A DNA stretch of 64,000 nt from Achromobacter xylosoxidans (lineage in GTDB: Bacteria > Pseudomonadota > Gammaproteobacteria > Burkholderiales > Burkholderiaceae_B), in the NCBI RefSeq assembly GCF_001457475.1, contig NZ_LN831029.1, positions 5,828,001-5,892,000 of the forward strand. Reading direction: 5' to 3'. The position numbers and the translations under genes were made by a program. Below, piece after piece: positions 28,856 through 37,917 of the stretch. A model generated the notes under the pieces. It had not been told where the DNA came from, made no database searches, and was given only the letters and a program-made list of their open reading frames with translations. How positions within the stretch are numbered: the stretch's first letter is position 1; the number at the start of each line of letters is the position of its first letter.

Positions 28856-31654
28856 TTAGGCAGCCAACCGTTCGGTCAGCTGCAGGATTTCGTTGATTTC
28901 AAGTGGGCTGAACACGCCGCGGATGCCTTGCGGATGGATGACCGTGAAGGGGGCGTTGATCAGGTCTTTCTTCTCCACCTTTTCGCGCTCGATGATGAAG
29001 CCCTTCAGCAGATTGAGGAATTCCATCTGCCGGCTGCTGAGCGTGGTGTGGGCGCGGATGAATTGGTCAAAGGCGGCGCTGACCTCGTCCGGGAAGCTCC
29101 TGAGCACCTCAATACCCAGGATGTGGCGGATAAACTGGATGAAGCGCGCCTTGCGGTTCTTGTAGACCTGACGCAGCAGGTCTTCGGTGATATGCGGGTG
29201 TTCTTCGTGCAGTAGTTCGGCCAGCTCTTTGGCCTCTTCACTGCTCACTGCCTCGCCGTTCTTGATCTTCTGCAGCACCGGGTTGTGCGCGGTGAGTTCG
29301 GCGATCAGGTTTTCCACCATTTCGCGGTAGCGAGTGATACTGACCGCCTCGTGCTGTGGGCCGAACTCCACCCATTCCTTCTTGTGCAGCTCATCGGCCA
29401 GATCGAGGTGGGTTTGCTCCTGGCCGCTGGATTGCTCGCGGAATTTCATGAGCGGGCCGAGCTTGGCGACCAGTTCGTCGAAGGCGTCTTCATCCGCCTT
29501 GTCCCAGTAGTGGTTGGTTTGCGCGGCGAGGATCAGGGCCTCTTCCTGCTTGACGAAGCCGACCGAGAGTGGCAATTGGCCGATCTGCTCGACGATGCCT
29601 TCCTTGAGGGTGTCGGCTTGTTCCTTCTCCTCGCTCAAAACGGCCAGTGAATATTCCAGCAGATCGCGCTCGAAGCGCATGGCCTTGAAATCGGCCTCGG
29701 ACACGGTGCGGAACAGCGGCTTGATTTCTGCGCGCAGGAACTCAAGGCGCTCGTGGCTGAGGCTGATCCAGAAGTTGTCATCGTCCAGCCGCGCCAGCGC
29801 GGCGGCGGCTTCCTTGATCACCACCGACTCTTTGGGTAACGCGGCAATCTGCAGGCGGAGCTTGGCGACTTCACGCGTGGCGATGTCGGCATGGCCGCTG
29901 TCATTGGCCTTTTCGATCTTGTCGAGGCGCAGGCCCACCAGCCGCACCGGGAGCGGCAACTGCGGTTTCAGTTCCTTGCCCTTGGGGTTGAGCTTGAAGT
30001 ATTCGAAGTTGTCCCAACAGTCGAGGATCAGGAACACATCCTTCTCAAGACACCAGGGCTTGGGCTTGCTGGTTTCCAGCAGGCGTGTGCCGCGCCCGAC
30101 CATCTGCCAGAACTTGGTGTAGGAGTAGACCGGCTTGGCGAACACGAGGTTGACGATTTCACGCACGTCGATGCCGGTATCGAGCATGTCCACGCTGATG
30201 GCAATGCGAGGCATGTCGTTGTTGGTGAACTGATCGAGCAGGCCACCTTTGCCGTAGACGCGTGGGTCGTCTGACACCAGCACCTTGGCCAGCTCACCGT
30301 GGTGTTGCGGGTAGAGCTTGTCGAAGATTTCTTCCATGCGCCGGGCGTGGGCCTTGGTGGCGCAAAAGAAGATGGTCTTGCCAGGCAGCACACCGTTGGC
30401 GTCCTTGATGGCTTCTTCCATGAACTCGCGGACGATCAAAGTGTTGGTGCCCTTGTTGATCACCTGCTTTTCAAGCTGAGTGCCTTCGAAGTTGATGTCT
30501 TCAACTTCCTTGCCCTGGAAGATCAGCTTCTTCTGGTCTTCCAGCGAAATGGTGCGCTTGCTGATGCCCTCCATCTGGAACTTGGTCTGAATCTTCATGA
30601 CCTGGAAGTTGCAGAGGTAGGGCGGCACGTTGTTCACGGCTTCTTCATAGGTGTAGGCAAACGTGGGAATGCCATCTTCGCAATGAAAAAGCTGGAAGGT
30701 GTTGTGGTCAATGATGTCGGTCGGCGTGGCCGTCAGGCCCAGCGTGATGGCTTTGAAGTAGTCCAGCACTTCGCCAAAGGTGTTGTAGATGGAGCGATGG
30801 CTTTCATCGACGACGATGAAATCGAAGAAGTGCGGCGACAGGTGCTGTGCCTCGTCCCGGATGATGTTGAGCATCGTCGGGTAGGTGGCGACATACACAC
30901 GGCGATCCGTCGCGATCAGCTTTTCACCCACATTGGGCCAGCGCGGCTCGTTGGGCATGTGCTCCTTGAAGGCGGCCAGTGCCTGTTCACGCAACGCTAT
31001 ACGGTCCACGAGGAACAGCACTTTTTCTGCATGGCCAGCCCGCATCAAGGCATCGACCATGGCGATGCAGGTGCGGGTCTTGCCGGTGCCGGTGGCCATC
31101 ACCAGCAGGAAATCGCGCTTCTTCTGTTCGATGCCTTCGAGCACCGAGCGTATCGCGCGAATCTGGTAATCACGTCCGGCAATCGAAGTGTTGATGAATT
31201 CCTGGGTCAGCGGCTTGCGATTACGACGGATGTAGGCGAAGCGTTCGAGATCGTCGCGGGTGGGAAAGCCAACCACCTTGCGCGGCGGCGCGTTCTCCAG
31301 ATCCCAGAAATAGAGCTCGTGGCCGTTGGTGTAGAAGCAGAATGGCAGCTCACCACCCAGCTGGGTCTGGATGTTGTAGCAGTATTGCTTGGCCTGCTCG
31401 CGGCCAATGGCAGCATCGCGGTTGGTCTTCTTGGCCTCGATCACTGCCAGGGGTTTGCGGTCTTTGCCGAGCAGGACGTAGTCGCTGAACTGGTGGCCCT
31501 CGTAGGGCGTGCGCGGCTCGGCCACGCCCACTGGCAAGGCGGTGAGGATGTCGAATTCCTCGACAACCTGGGTGGGGTCTTTGACGTTCCAGCCTGATAA
31601 CGCGAGTTGCTGGTCAATCAAGTCGGCTCGTGTCTGTGCCTCGGATTTAGACAT
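28856..31654 (-). CDS. hsdR: type I restriction endonuclease subunit HsdR
   Basis: The 932-residue protein has the N-terminal PD-(D/E)xK nuclease (D58, EAK at 73-75), followed by a superfamily 2 helicase motor: Walker A MATGTGKT at 186-193, FIVVDESHRSIYN, GLTATP, and AISVDMLDTGIDV...QMVGRGTR. An EcoEI-type C-terminal domain binds the HsdMS core. A strong Shine-Dalgarno (AGGGAGG) lies 6 bp before the ATG, inside the last codons of the preceding small ORF. All catalytic motifs look intact. Confidence 0.95.
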   Translation of the reverse strand: MSKSEAQTRADLIDQQLALSGWNVKDPTQVVEEFDILTALPVGVAEPRTPYEGHQFSDYVLLGKDRKPLAVIEAKKTNRDAAIGREQAKQYCYNIQTQLGGELPFCFYTNGHELYFWDLENAPPRKVVGFPTRDDLERFAYIRRNRKPLTQEFINTSIAGRDYQIRAIRSVLEGIEQKKRDFLLVMATGTGKTRTCIAMVDALMRAGHAEKVLFLVDRIALREQALAAFKEHMPNEPRWPNVGEKLIATDRRVYVATYPTMLNIIRDEAQHLSPHFFDFIVVDESHRSIYNTFGEVLDYFKAITLGLTATPTDIIDHNTFQLFHCEDGIPTFAYTYEEAVNNVPPYLCNFQVMKIQTKFQMEGISKRTISLEDQKKLIFQGKEVEDINFEGTQLEKQVINKGTNTLIVREFMEEAIKDANGVLPGKTIFFCATKAHARRMEEIFDKLYPQHHGELAKVLVSDDPRVYGKGGLLDQFTNNDMPRIAISVDMLDTGIDVREIVNLVFAKPVYSYTKFWQMVGRGTRLLETSKPKPWCLEKDVFLILDCWDNFEYFKLNPKGKELKPQLPLPVRLVGLRLDKIEKANDSGHADIATREVAKLRLQIAALPKESVVIKEAAAALARLDDDNFWISLSHERLEFLRAEIKPLFRTVSEADFKAMRFERDLLEYSLAVLSEEKEQADTLKEGIVEQIGQLPLSVGFVKQEEALILAAQTNHYWDKADEDAFDELVAKLGPLMKFREQSSGQEQTHLDLADELHKKEWVEFGPQHEAVSITRYREMVENLIAELTAHNPVLQKIKNGEAVSSEEAKELAELLHEEHPHITEDLLRQVYKNRKARFIQFIRHILGIEVLRSFPDEVSAAFDQFIRAHTTLSSRQMEFLNLLKGFIIEREKVEKKDLINAPFTVIHPQGIRGVFSPLEINEILQLTERLAA

Positions 31655-31784
31655 GCCTAGCCTCCCTGGCGATGCGGAAGCGTTGGCTACCTGCGGCTAT
31701 TTCCTCGGTCTGGAACGCGGGCACGTTGCCGCAAGTGTGATCGTCGCGGATGTCGAGGCTGAAAATACTTTTTCTAGTCTTCAT
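31647..31784 (-). CDS. 45-aa small ORF coupled between fic and hsdR
   Basis: ATG at 31784 overlaps the fic stop codon (ATGA) and the TAA at 31647-31649 lies inside the start of hsdR, an 8-bp overlap. The product starts MKTRKSIFSLDIRDDHTC and is basic overall, with one Cys and no hydrophobic segment. I recognise no family. The two overlaps suggest it is translated and links translation of fic to hsdR. It could be a small regulatory protein or only a coupling leader. Confidence 0.5.
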   Translation of the reverse strand: MKTRKSIFSLDIRDDHTCGNVPAFQTEEIAAGSQRFRIAREARHV

Positions 31785-32842
31785 TTCTCACCGCCTTGAT
31801 TGATGCGAAGCCACTTTGCTCCACGCCCCTTGCCGGTCGATTCGATCAGTCCCTCTGACTTCATCGCCCGCAATACCAGCCGTACCATGTCCCGGCTCAC
31901 GCCCGGGCAGGCTTCTTCAATCTCGGAAATCGAGAACGGCAGGATGCGCCTCAGAATTTCCGTCCGCACCCGGTCGCCTTTACTGCCACGGCCACGCTCG
32001 AGGGTGCCGACACGCTCCTCGAACTCACGGTAGGCCCGTAGCAAGGCACCCCAGAAGTAGTCGAGCCAGGGCTTTACGTCGTGCTGCCCCTGGTGCCAGC
32101 CCTGCGAGCTGGTTTCCAGCGTCTCGTAATAACTTTCCTTGGTTTCCTCGAAGATGCGTTCCAAACTGATGTAGCGACCCACGGCATAGTCGAAGTGGTA
32201 AAGCAGCAGCAGGGTCAACAAGCGGGACATGCGACCGTTGCCGTCCGGGAAAGGATGGATGCACAGGAAGTCGAACATCGCCAGCGGCACCAGTACCAGC
32301 GGGTCGGCCAGGTGCTGATCCAGCGCGGTGGCGTAGCGCCCGGTCAGATCGGACATGGCCATGGGCGTGAGGTGCGCAGCGACTGGCTGGAAGCGCAGAC
32401 GCGAAGTGCCATCCGGGTGACGCTCGATGATGTCGTTGTTGGTAGCCTTCCAGCGCCCGCCCGCCTGCGGCATATAGCGGTACAGCAGGGTGTGCAGTTG
32501 CAGCACAACACCCTCGCTGAAGGGCATGTGCGTGGCAGACTCGTGGATCAGCGCCAGGGCATCACGGTAGCCGGCGATCTCCTGTTCGGAACGGCTCTTT
32601 GGCGTTGCGTTGCGGATGACCAGAGACTTCAGCCGCGAGGGTGCGACGACAATGCCTTCCAGCCGGTTGGACGACTCGGTGGATTCGACTACCGCGATCT
32701 GGCGTAGCCCTTTGAGGGCTTCGGGCGACTGCGCGGCGTAGAGTTGCTGCTTGCCCTGGTACCCGCCCAGTGTGCGCAACGTGGCGGCCTGGGTGCCATC
32801 GAAGCGAAGCGCGGCGAGGTACTCGGGTGTGAGCGAGTGCAT
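31781..32842 (-). CDS. Fic family AMP-transferase-type protein with C-terminal winged helix
   Basis: The 353-residue protein contains the full Fic active-site motif HPFPDGNGR at residues 196-204. An N-terminal inhibitory motif of the (S/T)xxxE(G/N) form is present (SNRLEG, residues 58-63), so this is a class II, self-inhibited Fic protein. A winged-helix-like segment follows near the C-terminus (ILPFSISEIEEACPGVSRDMVRLVLRAMKSEGLIESTGKGRGAKWLRI). Fic enzymes usually transfer AMP to a protein hydroxyl. It is the first gene of the leftward restriction operon and has a dense array of AAATGGGGTAAT sites upstream, which its own winged helix might bind. Confidence 0.92.
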   Translation of the reverse strand: MHSLTPEYLAALRFDGTQAATLRTLGGYQGKQQLYAAQSPEALKGLRQIAVVESTESSNRLEGIVVAPSRLKSLVIRNATPKSRSEQEIAGYRDALALIHESATHMPFSEGVVLQLHTLLYRYMPQAGGRWKATNNDIIERHPDGTSRLRFQPVAAHLTPMAMSDLTGRYATALDQHLADPLVLVPLAMFDFLCIHPFPDGNGRMSRLLTLLLLYHFDYAVGRYISLERIFEETKESYYETLETSSQGWHQGQHDVKPWLDYFWGALLRAYREFEERVGTLERGRGSKGDRVRTEILRRILPFSISEIEEACPGVSRDMVRLVLRAMKSEGLIESTGKGRGAKWLRINQGGEK

Positions 32843-32865
32843 GGAAATGTAAGCCCAGACCGTGT

Positions 32866-33065
32866 AAATGGGGTAATCATAGCCTTCAAATGGGGTAGTG
32901 TCTCTAAAAATGCCTCATTATCGGTGTTTGGCTACCCCATTTCCTGAACATTGGACTGGTCGTGAGGGGCTGGCATGGCCGACCAAGAAGGAAATGGGCG
33001 ACATGAATCAAAAAAAGGGTAATAAATTAGAAATTACCCCATTTAATTCATGGTTTACCCCATTT
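32866..33065. repeat. array of six AAATGGGGTAAT-type sites upstream of fic
   Basis: Copies: AAATGGGGTAAT 32866-32877, AAATGGGGTAGT 32888-32899, TACCCCATTT 32933-32942 (reverse), AAAGGGTAAT 33014-33023, ATTACCCCATTT 33033-33044 (reverse) and TTTACCCCATTT 33054-33065 (reverse). The first begins 24 bp before the fic start. Spacing and orientation vary, unlike CRISPR or iterons. Candidate operator and promoter region of the restriction operon. The rest of the gap 32843-33189 has no supportable gene. Confidence 0.65.
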
Positions 33066-33189
33066 TCAGCGCCCAGCCTTGGGCAAAGACAAATGGCAAG
33101 GGAACGGCCCTCAAGGGGCAACGGCCCTATCCAGAAAAGGAAAAAGGCCCCCCTGTCCGTTGGTTCCGCAACACCCAGCCAAATCCCCC

Positions 33190-34397
33190 CTATGCCGTGC
33201 CGCTGCCTTCCGCCGCACCCAGATAGTCCGCCCAGTTCTGCAATAGCGTCCTTCTCTGATCCAGCAGCAACGCCTTGTTGTATGTCTCCCGCACCTTGTT
33301 GCTTTCCACGTGAGCAAGCTGCCGCTCAATCGCATCAGGCCGATATCCGTTCTCATTGGCCCAAGTTGAAAAGGTTGTCCGCCAGCAATGTGGCGTCGTA
33401 CCCCGGCCCAGGTTCATGTCGCGCATGGCGTAGGTGAGCCGGTTGGGGGTAGTGAAGCCCTTGCCGCTCCGGTGTGGGAATAGATAGCGGCCACCGCCCG
33501 TGATGCACTGCAAATCCTTTAGCACGGCAATGGCCTGCACCGACAACGGGCTGACATGGTCGCGCCGCGCTTTCATCTTCGCCGCAGGCCGACGCCACAG
33601 GGCATCCTCAAAGTCGAACTCGTCCCACTCGGCATCCGCCGCTTCCCCTGGACGGCAGGCGGTCAGCGCAATCAACCGCAGGCACAGCGAGGTTTCCGGA
33701 TAGCCCCGGTAGCCGCGCAACTCCTGATAGAACTTCTGGATTTGCTCTCGCGTCATCGCCGCCTTGCTCTCGCTGAACGGCACGCGTAGCAGCCCGCGAA
33801 GACTGGGAATTGGATTGACCTCTACCAGGCCACGCACCACTGCGAATTCGAAGATGGCCGAAAGATCGCCTTTGACATGGATGGCCGCCCATGCACCATG
33901 GACTTTGCACTCCTCCAGCAGCGGGCGAATCTGCTTCACACCAATGTCGCTCATCGGCATCCCATCGAACTTGGGCGACAGGTACTTCCTGATGCGGGAT
34001 TCTTTAGTGCGGTAGGAACTGAGCGCAAAGACTGGCTTGATCTCGGCCAAGTACGCCTGCGCCACCTTGGCAAACGAGCTTTCGCGAGCGCGCTTGCGTT
34101 CCTCCAGCGCTTCGAGGTTGCGCTGCTTGACCTGCTGCCGCTCATGGGCAGGATGGAACCTTGCTTGATCAACGCGCGCGCCTTCTCTCGGACCGCACGT
34201 GCCTCCGCAAGACTTACTTGAGGAAAACCGCCAATGGCAAAGAGGTTCTCCTTGCCTTGCAGGCGGTACTTCCACCGCCAGAGCTTGCCGCCGGTGGGCT
34301 TGACCAGCAGGAACAGGCCCCACCGTCTGAAAGTTTCCAGTCTCGAAGTCGATTTGGCCGACCTGACCTTGAGGTCGGTGAGTAGATTCTGGGGCAT
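33190..34397 (-). pseudogene. P4-type tyrosine integrase (DUF4102) broken by three frameshifts
   Basis: From the ATG at 34397 the DUF4102 start MPQNLLTDLKVRSAK is readable. It shifts frame near 34345-34350 to RDWKLSDGG, again near 34318-34322 to LFLLVKPTGGKLWRWKYR...GFPQVSLAEARAVREKARALIKQ, and again near 34155-34162 to HPAHERQQVKQRN. From there the core-binding and catalytic domains run to 33190 without interruption. The catalytic Arg (ALTACRPGEA), HCWRTTF, RQLAHVESNKVRETYNK with Tyr are all readable. Three single-base changes within 200 bp leave no intact N-terminus; a long open frame exists only because a different frame is open upstream. It lies beside the 3' end of ychF, as an integrase next to its insertion site would. 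Confidence 0.85.
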
Positions 34398-34422
34398 CGT
34401 TGGACTCCACTGCGGGGAGATG

Positions 34423-34464
34423 TACCCCCACGGTTGAACACGAGTACCCCCAACGCTACCCCCG
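34423..34464. repeat. three TACCCCC arm-type sites upstream of the integrase
   Basis: TACCCCCA (34423-34430), TACCCCCA (34445-34452) and TACCCCCG (34457-34464) lie between the integrase start and the right candidate attachment core. They match the cluster near the left core at 19767-19794. Confidence 0.5.
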
Positions 34465-34591
34465 AATTTTTCAGACCTCGATGAACAATAGGAACACTCA
34501 GCAGACCGTATTGTTTACGCAACCCATTGATTTCAAATGGGCCAACCTGTCCACCAAGCGCTACTGAACGCCACCGAGATCCAGCAAAAAT

Positions 34592-34604
34592 CGTCAGACG
34601 TTGA
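34592..34604. repeat. candidate attachment-site core over the ychF stop codon (right copy)
   Basis: CGTCAGACGTTGA is identical to 19660-19672. On the minus strand it encodes the last residues and stop of ychF (FNV*), so an insertion here keeps the gene intact, as integrases that use the 3' ends of genes commonly do. Confidence 0.55.
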
Positions 34605-35685
34605 ACAAGAAATTCATCACATCGCCATCCTGCACGATGTATTCCTTGCCTTCCGCCCGCATCTTGCCCGCTTCCTTCGCGCCCTGCTCGCCCTTGTAGG
34701 TGATGAAGTCTTCGTAAGCGATGGTCTGCGCGCGGATGAAGCCGCGTTCGAAGTCGGTGTGGATGACGCCTGCGGCCTGGGGCGCGGTGGCGCCGATCGG
34801 CACGGTCCAGGCGCGCACTTCCTTCACGCCGGCGGTGAAGTAGGTCTGCAGGCCCAGCAGCTTGAAGGCGGCGCGGATCAGGCGGTTCAGGCCCGGTTCT
34901 TCCATGCCCATGTCCGACAGGAAGGCCTGGCGGTCGGCGTCGTCCAGGTCGACGATTTCCGATTCGATGGCGGCGCAGATGGCGACCACCGGCGCGTTGC
35001 GAGCGGCGGCGAATTCGGTCAGGCGGTCCAGCAGCGGGTTGTTGGTGAAGCCGTCGTCGGCCACGTTGCCCACGTACATCGCGCGCTTGGCGGTGATGAA
35101 GCAGAGCTGGGCGATGTCGGCCTTTTCCTCGGTGGACAGGTCGAGCGCGCGGATCGGCTTGGCTTCGTTCAGTTGCGCCACGCACTTTTCCAGCACGGCG
35201 ACAATGCGCTGCGATTCCTTGTCGCCGGAACGGGCGGTCTTCTGGTGGCGCTGCAGGGCCCTTTCGGCGGTCTGCAGGTCGGCCAGCGCCAGCTCGGTTT
35301 CGATGACTTCGATGTCGGCGATCGGATCGACCTTGCCGGCCACGTGGATCACGTTGGGATCTTCGAAGCAGCGCACCACGTTGACGATGGCGTCGGTTTC
35401 GCGGATGTGCGAGAGGAACTGGTTGCCCAGGCCTTCGCCCTTGCTGGCGCCCGCCACCAGGCCGGCGATGTCGACGAATTCGACCGTGGCCGACAGGATG
35501 CGCTCGGGCTTGACGATCTCGGCCAGCTTCTGCAGACGCGGATCCGGCACCTCGACCACGCCGACGTTCGGCTCGATGGTGCAGAACGGATAGTTCTCGG
35601 CGGCGATGCCGGCGCGGGTCAGAGCGTTGAAGAGTGTCGATTTGCCAACGTTGGGCAGGCCGACGATGCCGCATTGCAGAGCCAT
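34594..35685 (-). CDS. ychF: redox-regulated ATPase/GTPase YchF
   Basis: The 363-residue protein matches family length. It has G1 GLPNVGKST, then [15 protein letters not shown], the G3 region [20 protein letters not shown], and the C-terminal TGS domain ([23 protein letters not shown]). YchF is a universally conserved OBG-type P-loop ATPase that binds ribosomes. Its stop codon lies within the candidate attachment core, and the intact C-terminus FLFNV shows that insertion did not damage it. Confidence 0.96.
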   Translation of the reverse strand: MALQCGIVGLPNVGKSTLFNALTRAGIAAENYPFCTIEPNVGVVEVPDPRLQKLAEIVKPERILSATVEFVDIAGLVAGASKGEGLGNQFLSHIRETDAIVNVVRCFEDPNVIHVAGKVDPIADIEVIETELALADLQTAERALQRHQKTARSGDKESQRIVAVLEKCVAQLNEAKPIRALDLSTEEKADIAQLCFITAKRAMYVGNVADDGFTNNPLLDRLTEFAAARNAPVVAICAAIESEIVDLDDADRQAFLSDMGMEEPGLNRLIRAAFKLLGLQTYFTAGVKEVRAWTVPIGATAPQAAGVIHTDFERGFIRAQTIAYEDFITYKGEQGAKEAGKMRAEGKEYIVQDGDVMNFLFNV

Positions 35686-35780
35686 GGGAATCCTGTGTAA
35701 GTACGGTATTGATCGTTAACGTTCTAGTTTACCCCGCCGGGCGGCGCATCATGATGACCGCGCCCGGGGGGACGGCCGGC

Positions 35781-36560
35781 TCAACTCGCCGCCGTGGGGG
35801 CCCAGCGCATCACGGCCCAGATCAGCAAAATGGGGCCGGCGTTGAACATGGCGTGCAGCGCGATGGCCGCGCCGATGCCCCGGCGGATGCGGATCCAGCC
35901 CAGCACCAGGCCGGTGACCCATTGCGGCAGCACCAGCAGCGGCAGCAGCCAGTACGGGGTGTGATTGAAGACGAAGTTGGTCAGGTGCACGGCGGCGAAA
36001 GTCAGCGCCACCAGGTGGAACACCCAGCCGAAATGTTTCAGGTAATGGCGCCGCCAGGCGGTGTTCCAGCCCTTGAGCGGGTCGGGGCGCGGACGCAGCG
36101 ACCAGCAGGCCAGAAGCACGAAGGCGGCCAGCAGCAGGCCGGTCCAGATGCGCGGGCCGTACAGCACCACCGGCAGCAGCGCCGGGCACAGCCACAGCGC
36201 CTGCCTGGGCCGCCTCAGGCCATAGCGGAACAGCATTTCCTCGACAAGCGGGGCCCAGATCACCGCCGTCAGCCAGGGGATGTTGGCCGGGTCCAGCCGA
36301 TGCGTGACGCCGCCGACGCCGGCCGCGGCGACCGCCACCGGCCCCAGGGCGAACAGGTTGATCAGCCACAGCAAGGCGGCCCAGGCCAGCAGGCGCCCCG
36401 GGCCAACGCCCGGCCACCAATCCGACACCCAGCCTATCGCCGGGGCGCGCCCCGGCAGGCGCCGCAATGGGCGCGGCCGGCGCACGAAGCGCCAGAAGTC
36501 GGCCAGCTCGCTGCGGAAGCGCAGCTTGCGCGATTCGGCGAAAGCCGGAGCGCCGTCCAT
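35781..36560 (-). CDS. CPBP family intramembrane metalloprotease
   Basis: The 259-residue protein has several membrane segments and the three CPBP/Abi motifs: APLVEEMLFRYGL (EExxxR), FAAVHLTNF, and IALHAMFNAGPILL (HxxxN). The family includes CAAX-type proteases and bacteriocin-immunity proteins; the substrate is unknown. Its start overlaps the pth stop (TGATG), so it is translated with pth. It separates pth from ychF, which are often adjacent in proteobacteria. Confidence 0.88.
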   Translation of the reverse strand: MDGAPAFAESRKLRFRSELADFWRFVRRPRPLRRLPGRAPAIGWVSDWWPGVGPGRLLAWAALLWLINLFALGPVAVAAAGVGGVTHRLDPANIPWLTAVIWAPLVEEMLFRYGLRRPRQALWLCPALLPVVLYGPRIWTGLLLAAFVLLACWSLRPRPDPLKGWNTAWRRHYLKHFGWVFHLVALTFAAVHLTNFVFNHTPYWLLPLLVLPQWVTGLVLGWIRIRRGIGAAIALHAMFNAGPILLIWAVMRWAPTAAS

Positions 36561-37156
36561 CAGGCGTCGTTGCCGCTGTGCAGCTGGCGGGTGGCCAGCG
36601 CGAAGTCGCCCGCCAGCATGGCCGGCACCACGGCGCGGCAGCGGTCGATGACAGCCTCGATTTCCTTTTGTTCTTCGCGGCGCGGCGGATGCAGCACGAA
36701 GTCCGCCACCTGCTGCGCCAGGCCGAGCGTGCGCGGATGGCCGATGCCGATGCGCAGGCGCCAGAAGTTCGGGCTGCCGAGCGCGGCCTGGATGTCCTTC
36801 AGGCCGTTGTGGCCGGCATGGCCGCCACCCTGCTTGAGTTTCACCTGGCCCGGCATCAGGTCGAGTTCGTCGTGCAGCACCAACACCTGCTCCGGCGTCA
36901 GCTTGTAAAAGCGCGCCAGCGCCCCAACCGCCTGGCCGGAACGGTTCATGTAGGTGTTGGGCTTGAGCAGCAGGACGTTGTCGGCCCCCAGGCGGGATTT
37001 GGCCACCATGCCGAAGAACGACTTCTCCAGCGCGAACGAGGCGCGCAGGTCGTCCGCCAGGTGGTCGGCCAGCCAGAAGCCCGCGTTGTGGCGGGTGGTT
37101 TCGTAGTCGGGACCGGGGTTACCCAATCCCACGATGAGGCGTATGGGAATAGACAT
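36560..37156 (-). CDS. pth: peptidyl-tRNA hydrolase
   Basis: The 198-residue protein has the conserved N-terminal [20 protein letters not shown] with the catalytic His of [15 protein letters not shown], and the lid region [31 protein letters not shown]. It releases tRNA from prematurely dropped peptidyl-tRNA. It follows rplY in the usual prs-rplY-pth order, but a double hairpin separates the two genes. Confidence 0.97.
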   Translation of the reverse strand: MSIPIRLIVGLGNPGPDYETTRHNAGFWLADHLADDLRASFALEKSFFGMVAKSRLGADNVLLLKPNTYMNRSGQAVGALARFYKLTPEQVLVLHDELDLMPGQVKLKQGGGHAGHNGLKDIQAALGSPNFWRLRIGIGHPRTLGLAQQVADFVLHPPRREEQKEIEAVIDRCRAVVPAMLAGDFALATRQLHSGNDA

Positions 37157-37171
37157 GATGGGGGGTGTTTA

Positions 37172-37248
37172 AACCAAAAAACCCTGCGCATGCAAATGCA
37201 CACGCAGGGTTTCGGGCGCAAGCCGCCGGAAAGCCGAAGCTTTCCGGC
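37172..37248 (-). terminator. tandem hairpins between rplY and pth, the second a rho-independent terminator
   Basis: On the minus strand the rplY transcript first meets a 10-bp stem (37239-37248 with 37225-37234, tetraloop), then a second stem (37203-37212 with 37179-37188). A U-rich run complementary to 37173-37181 (ccaaaaaa on the plus strand) follows. Pth expression probably depends on read-through or on its own promoter. Confidence 0.75.
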
Positions 37249-37253
37249 AGGAC

Positions 37254-37868
37254 TTAGGCGGCGGGAGCAGCCGGAGCGGCGTCGGCGTCGTCGGCGGCAG
37301 CGCCGCCCTTGACGACAGCGGCGGCCAGCAGCGGGTTCTCTTCACCACCGTGCGGGACGTAGGTCACGCCCATCGGCAGCTTGATGTCGGCTAGGTGGAT
37401 CGAAGCGCCGGCCAGGATGTCGGCCAGGTTGACTTCGATGAACTGGGGCAGCGCCGACGGCAGGCACGTGATTTCCAGTTCGGTGGCGACGTGGCTGATG
37501 ATCGCGCCGCTCAGCTTGACGGCCGGCGAGACTTCAGCGTTCACGAAGTGCAGCGGCACCTTGGTGCGCAGCGCCTGGTTGGCGTCGACGCGCTGGAAGT
37601 CCACGTGCAGGACTTGCGGCTTGTAGGCGTGCCATTGAACCGAACGCAGCAGAACCTGTTCGTCCTTGGCGCCTTCGAGCTGCATTTGCAGGATCGAAGC
37701 GTGGAATTCTTCCTTGCGCAGGGCGTGGTAGATCTCGTTGTGGTCGAGTTCGATGTTCAACGGGGCAGCCGAACCACCATAAACAATGGCGGGAACGCGG
37801 CCCGCGCGGCGCAGGCGGCGGCTCGCACTCGAACCCTGGACGCTACGCGCAGTGGCAGTAAATTTCAT
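37254..37868 (-). CDS. rplY: 50S ribosomal protein L25/general stress protein Ctc
   Basis: The 204-residue protein has the L25 5S-rRNA-binding domain at the N-terminus ([17 protein letters not shown] ... [13 protein letters not shown] ... [22 protein letters not shown]) and the TL5/Ctc beta domain ([23 protein letters not shown]). It ends in an Ala-rich tail. The start at 37868 (MKFTATARS) is the conserved one; an ATG-less extension upstream was rejected. It is the long, Ctc-type form typical outside enterics. Confidence 0.96.
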   Translation of the reverse strand: MKFTATARSVQGSSASRRLRRAGRVPAIVYGGSAAPLNIELDHNEIYHALRKEEFHASILQMQLEGAKDEQVLLRSVQWHAYKPQVLHVDFQRVDANQALRTKVPLHFVNAEVSPAVKLSGAIISHVATELEITCLPSALPQFIEVNLADILAGASIHLADIKLPMGVTYVPHGGEENPLLAAAVVKGGAAADDADAAPAAPAA

Positions 37869-37917
37869 GGAAAACTCCAAAAACAAAAAATGGCGAAGCG
37901 GACTTCACCGGTTAAAG

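Noticed and set aside
32866..33065. CRISPR array or iteron origin from the AAATGGGGTAAT repeats
   Set aside because: Spacing is irregular, orientation mixed, units are only 10-12 bp and no cas or plasmid replication gene is adjacent.
33190..34431. Intact 413-residue integrase starting at 34431
   Set aside because: The first 130 or so residues of that frame do not resemble an integrase; the true DUF4102 N-terminus is in two other frames. It is a frameshifted gene.
34214..35674. 486-residue frame covering ychF in another frame
   Set aside because: It is Arg-rich nonsense over ychF; only its last part briefly coincides with a piece of the broken integrase.
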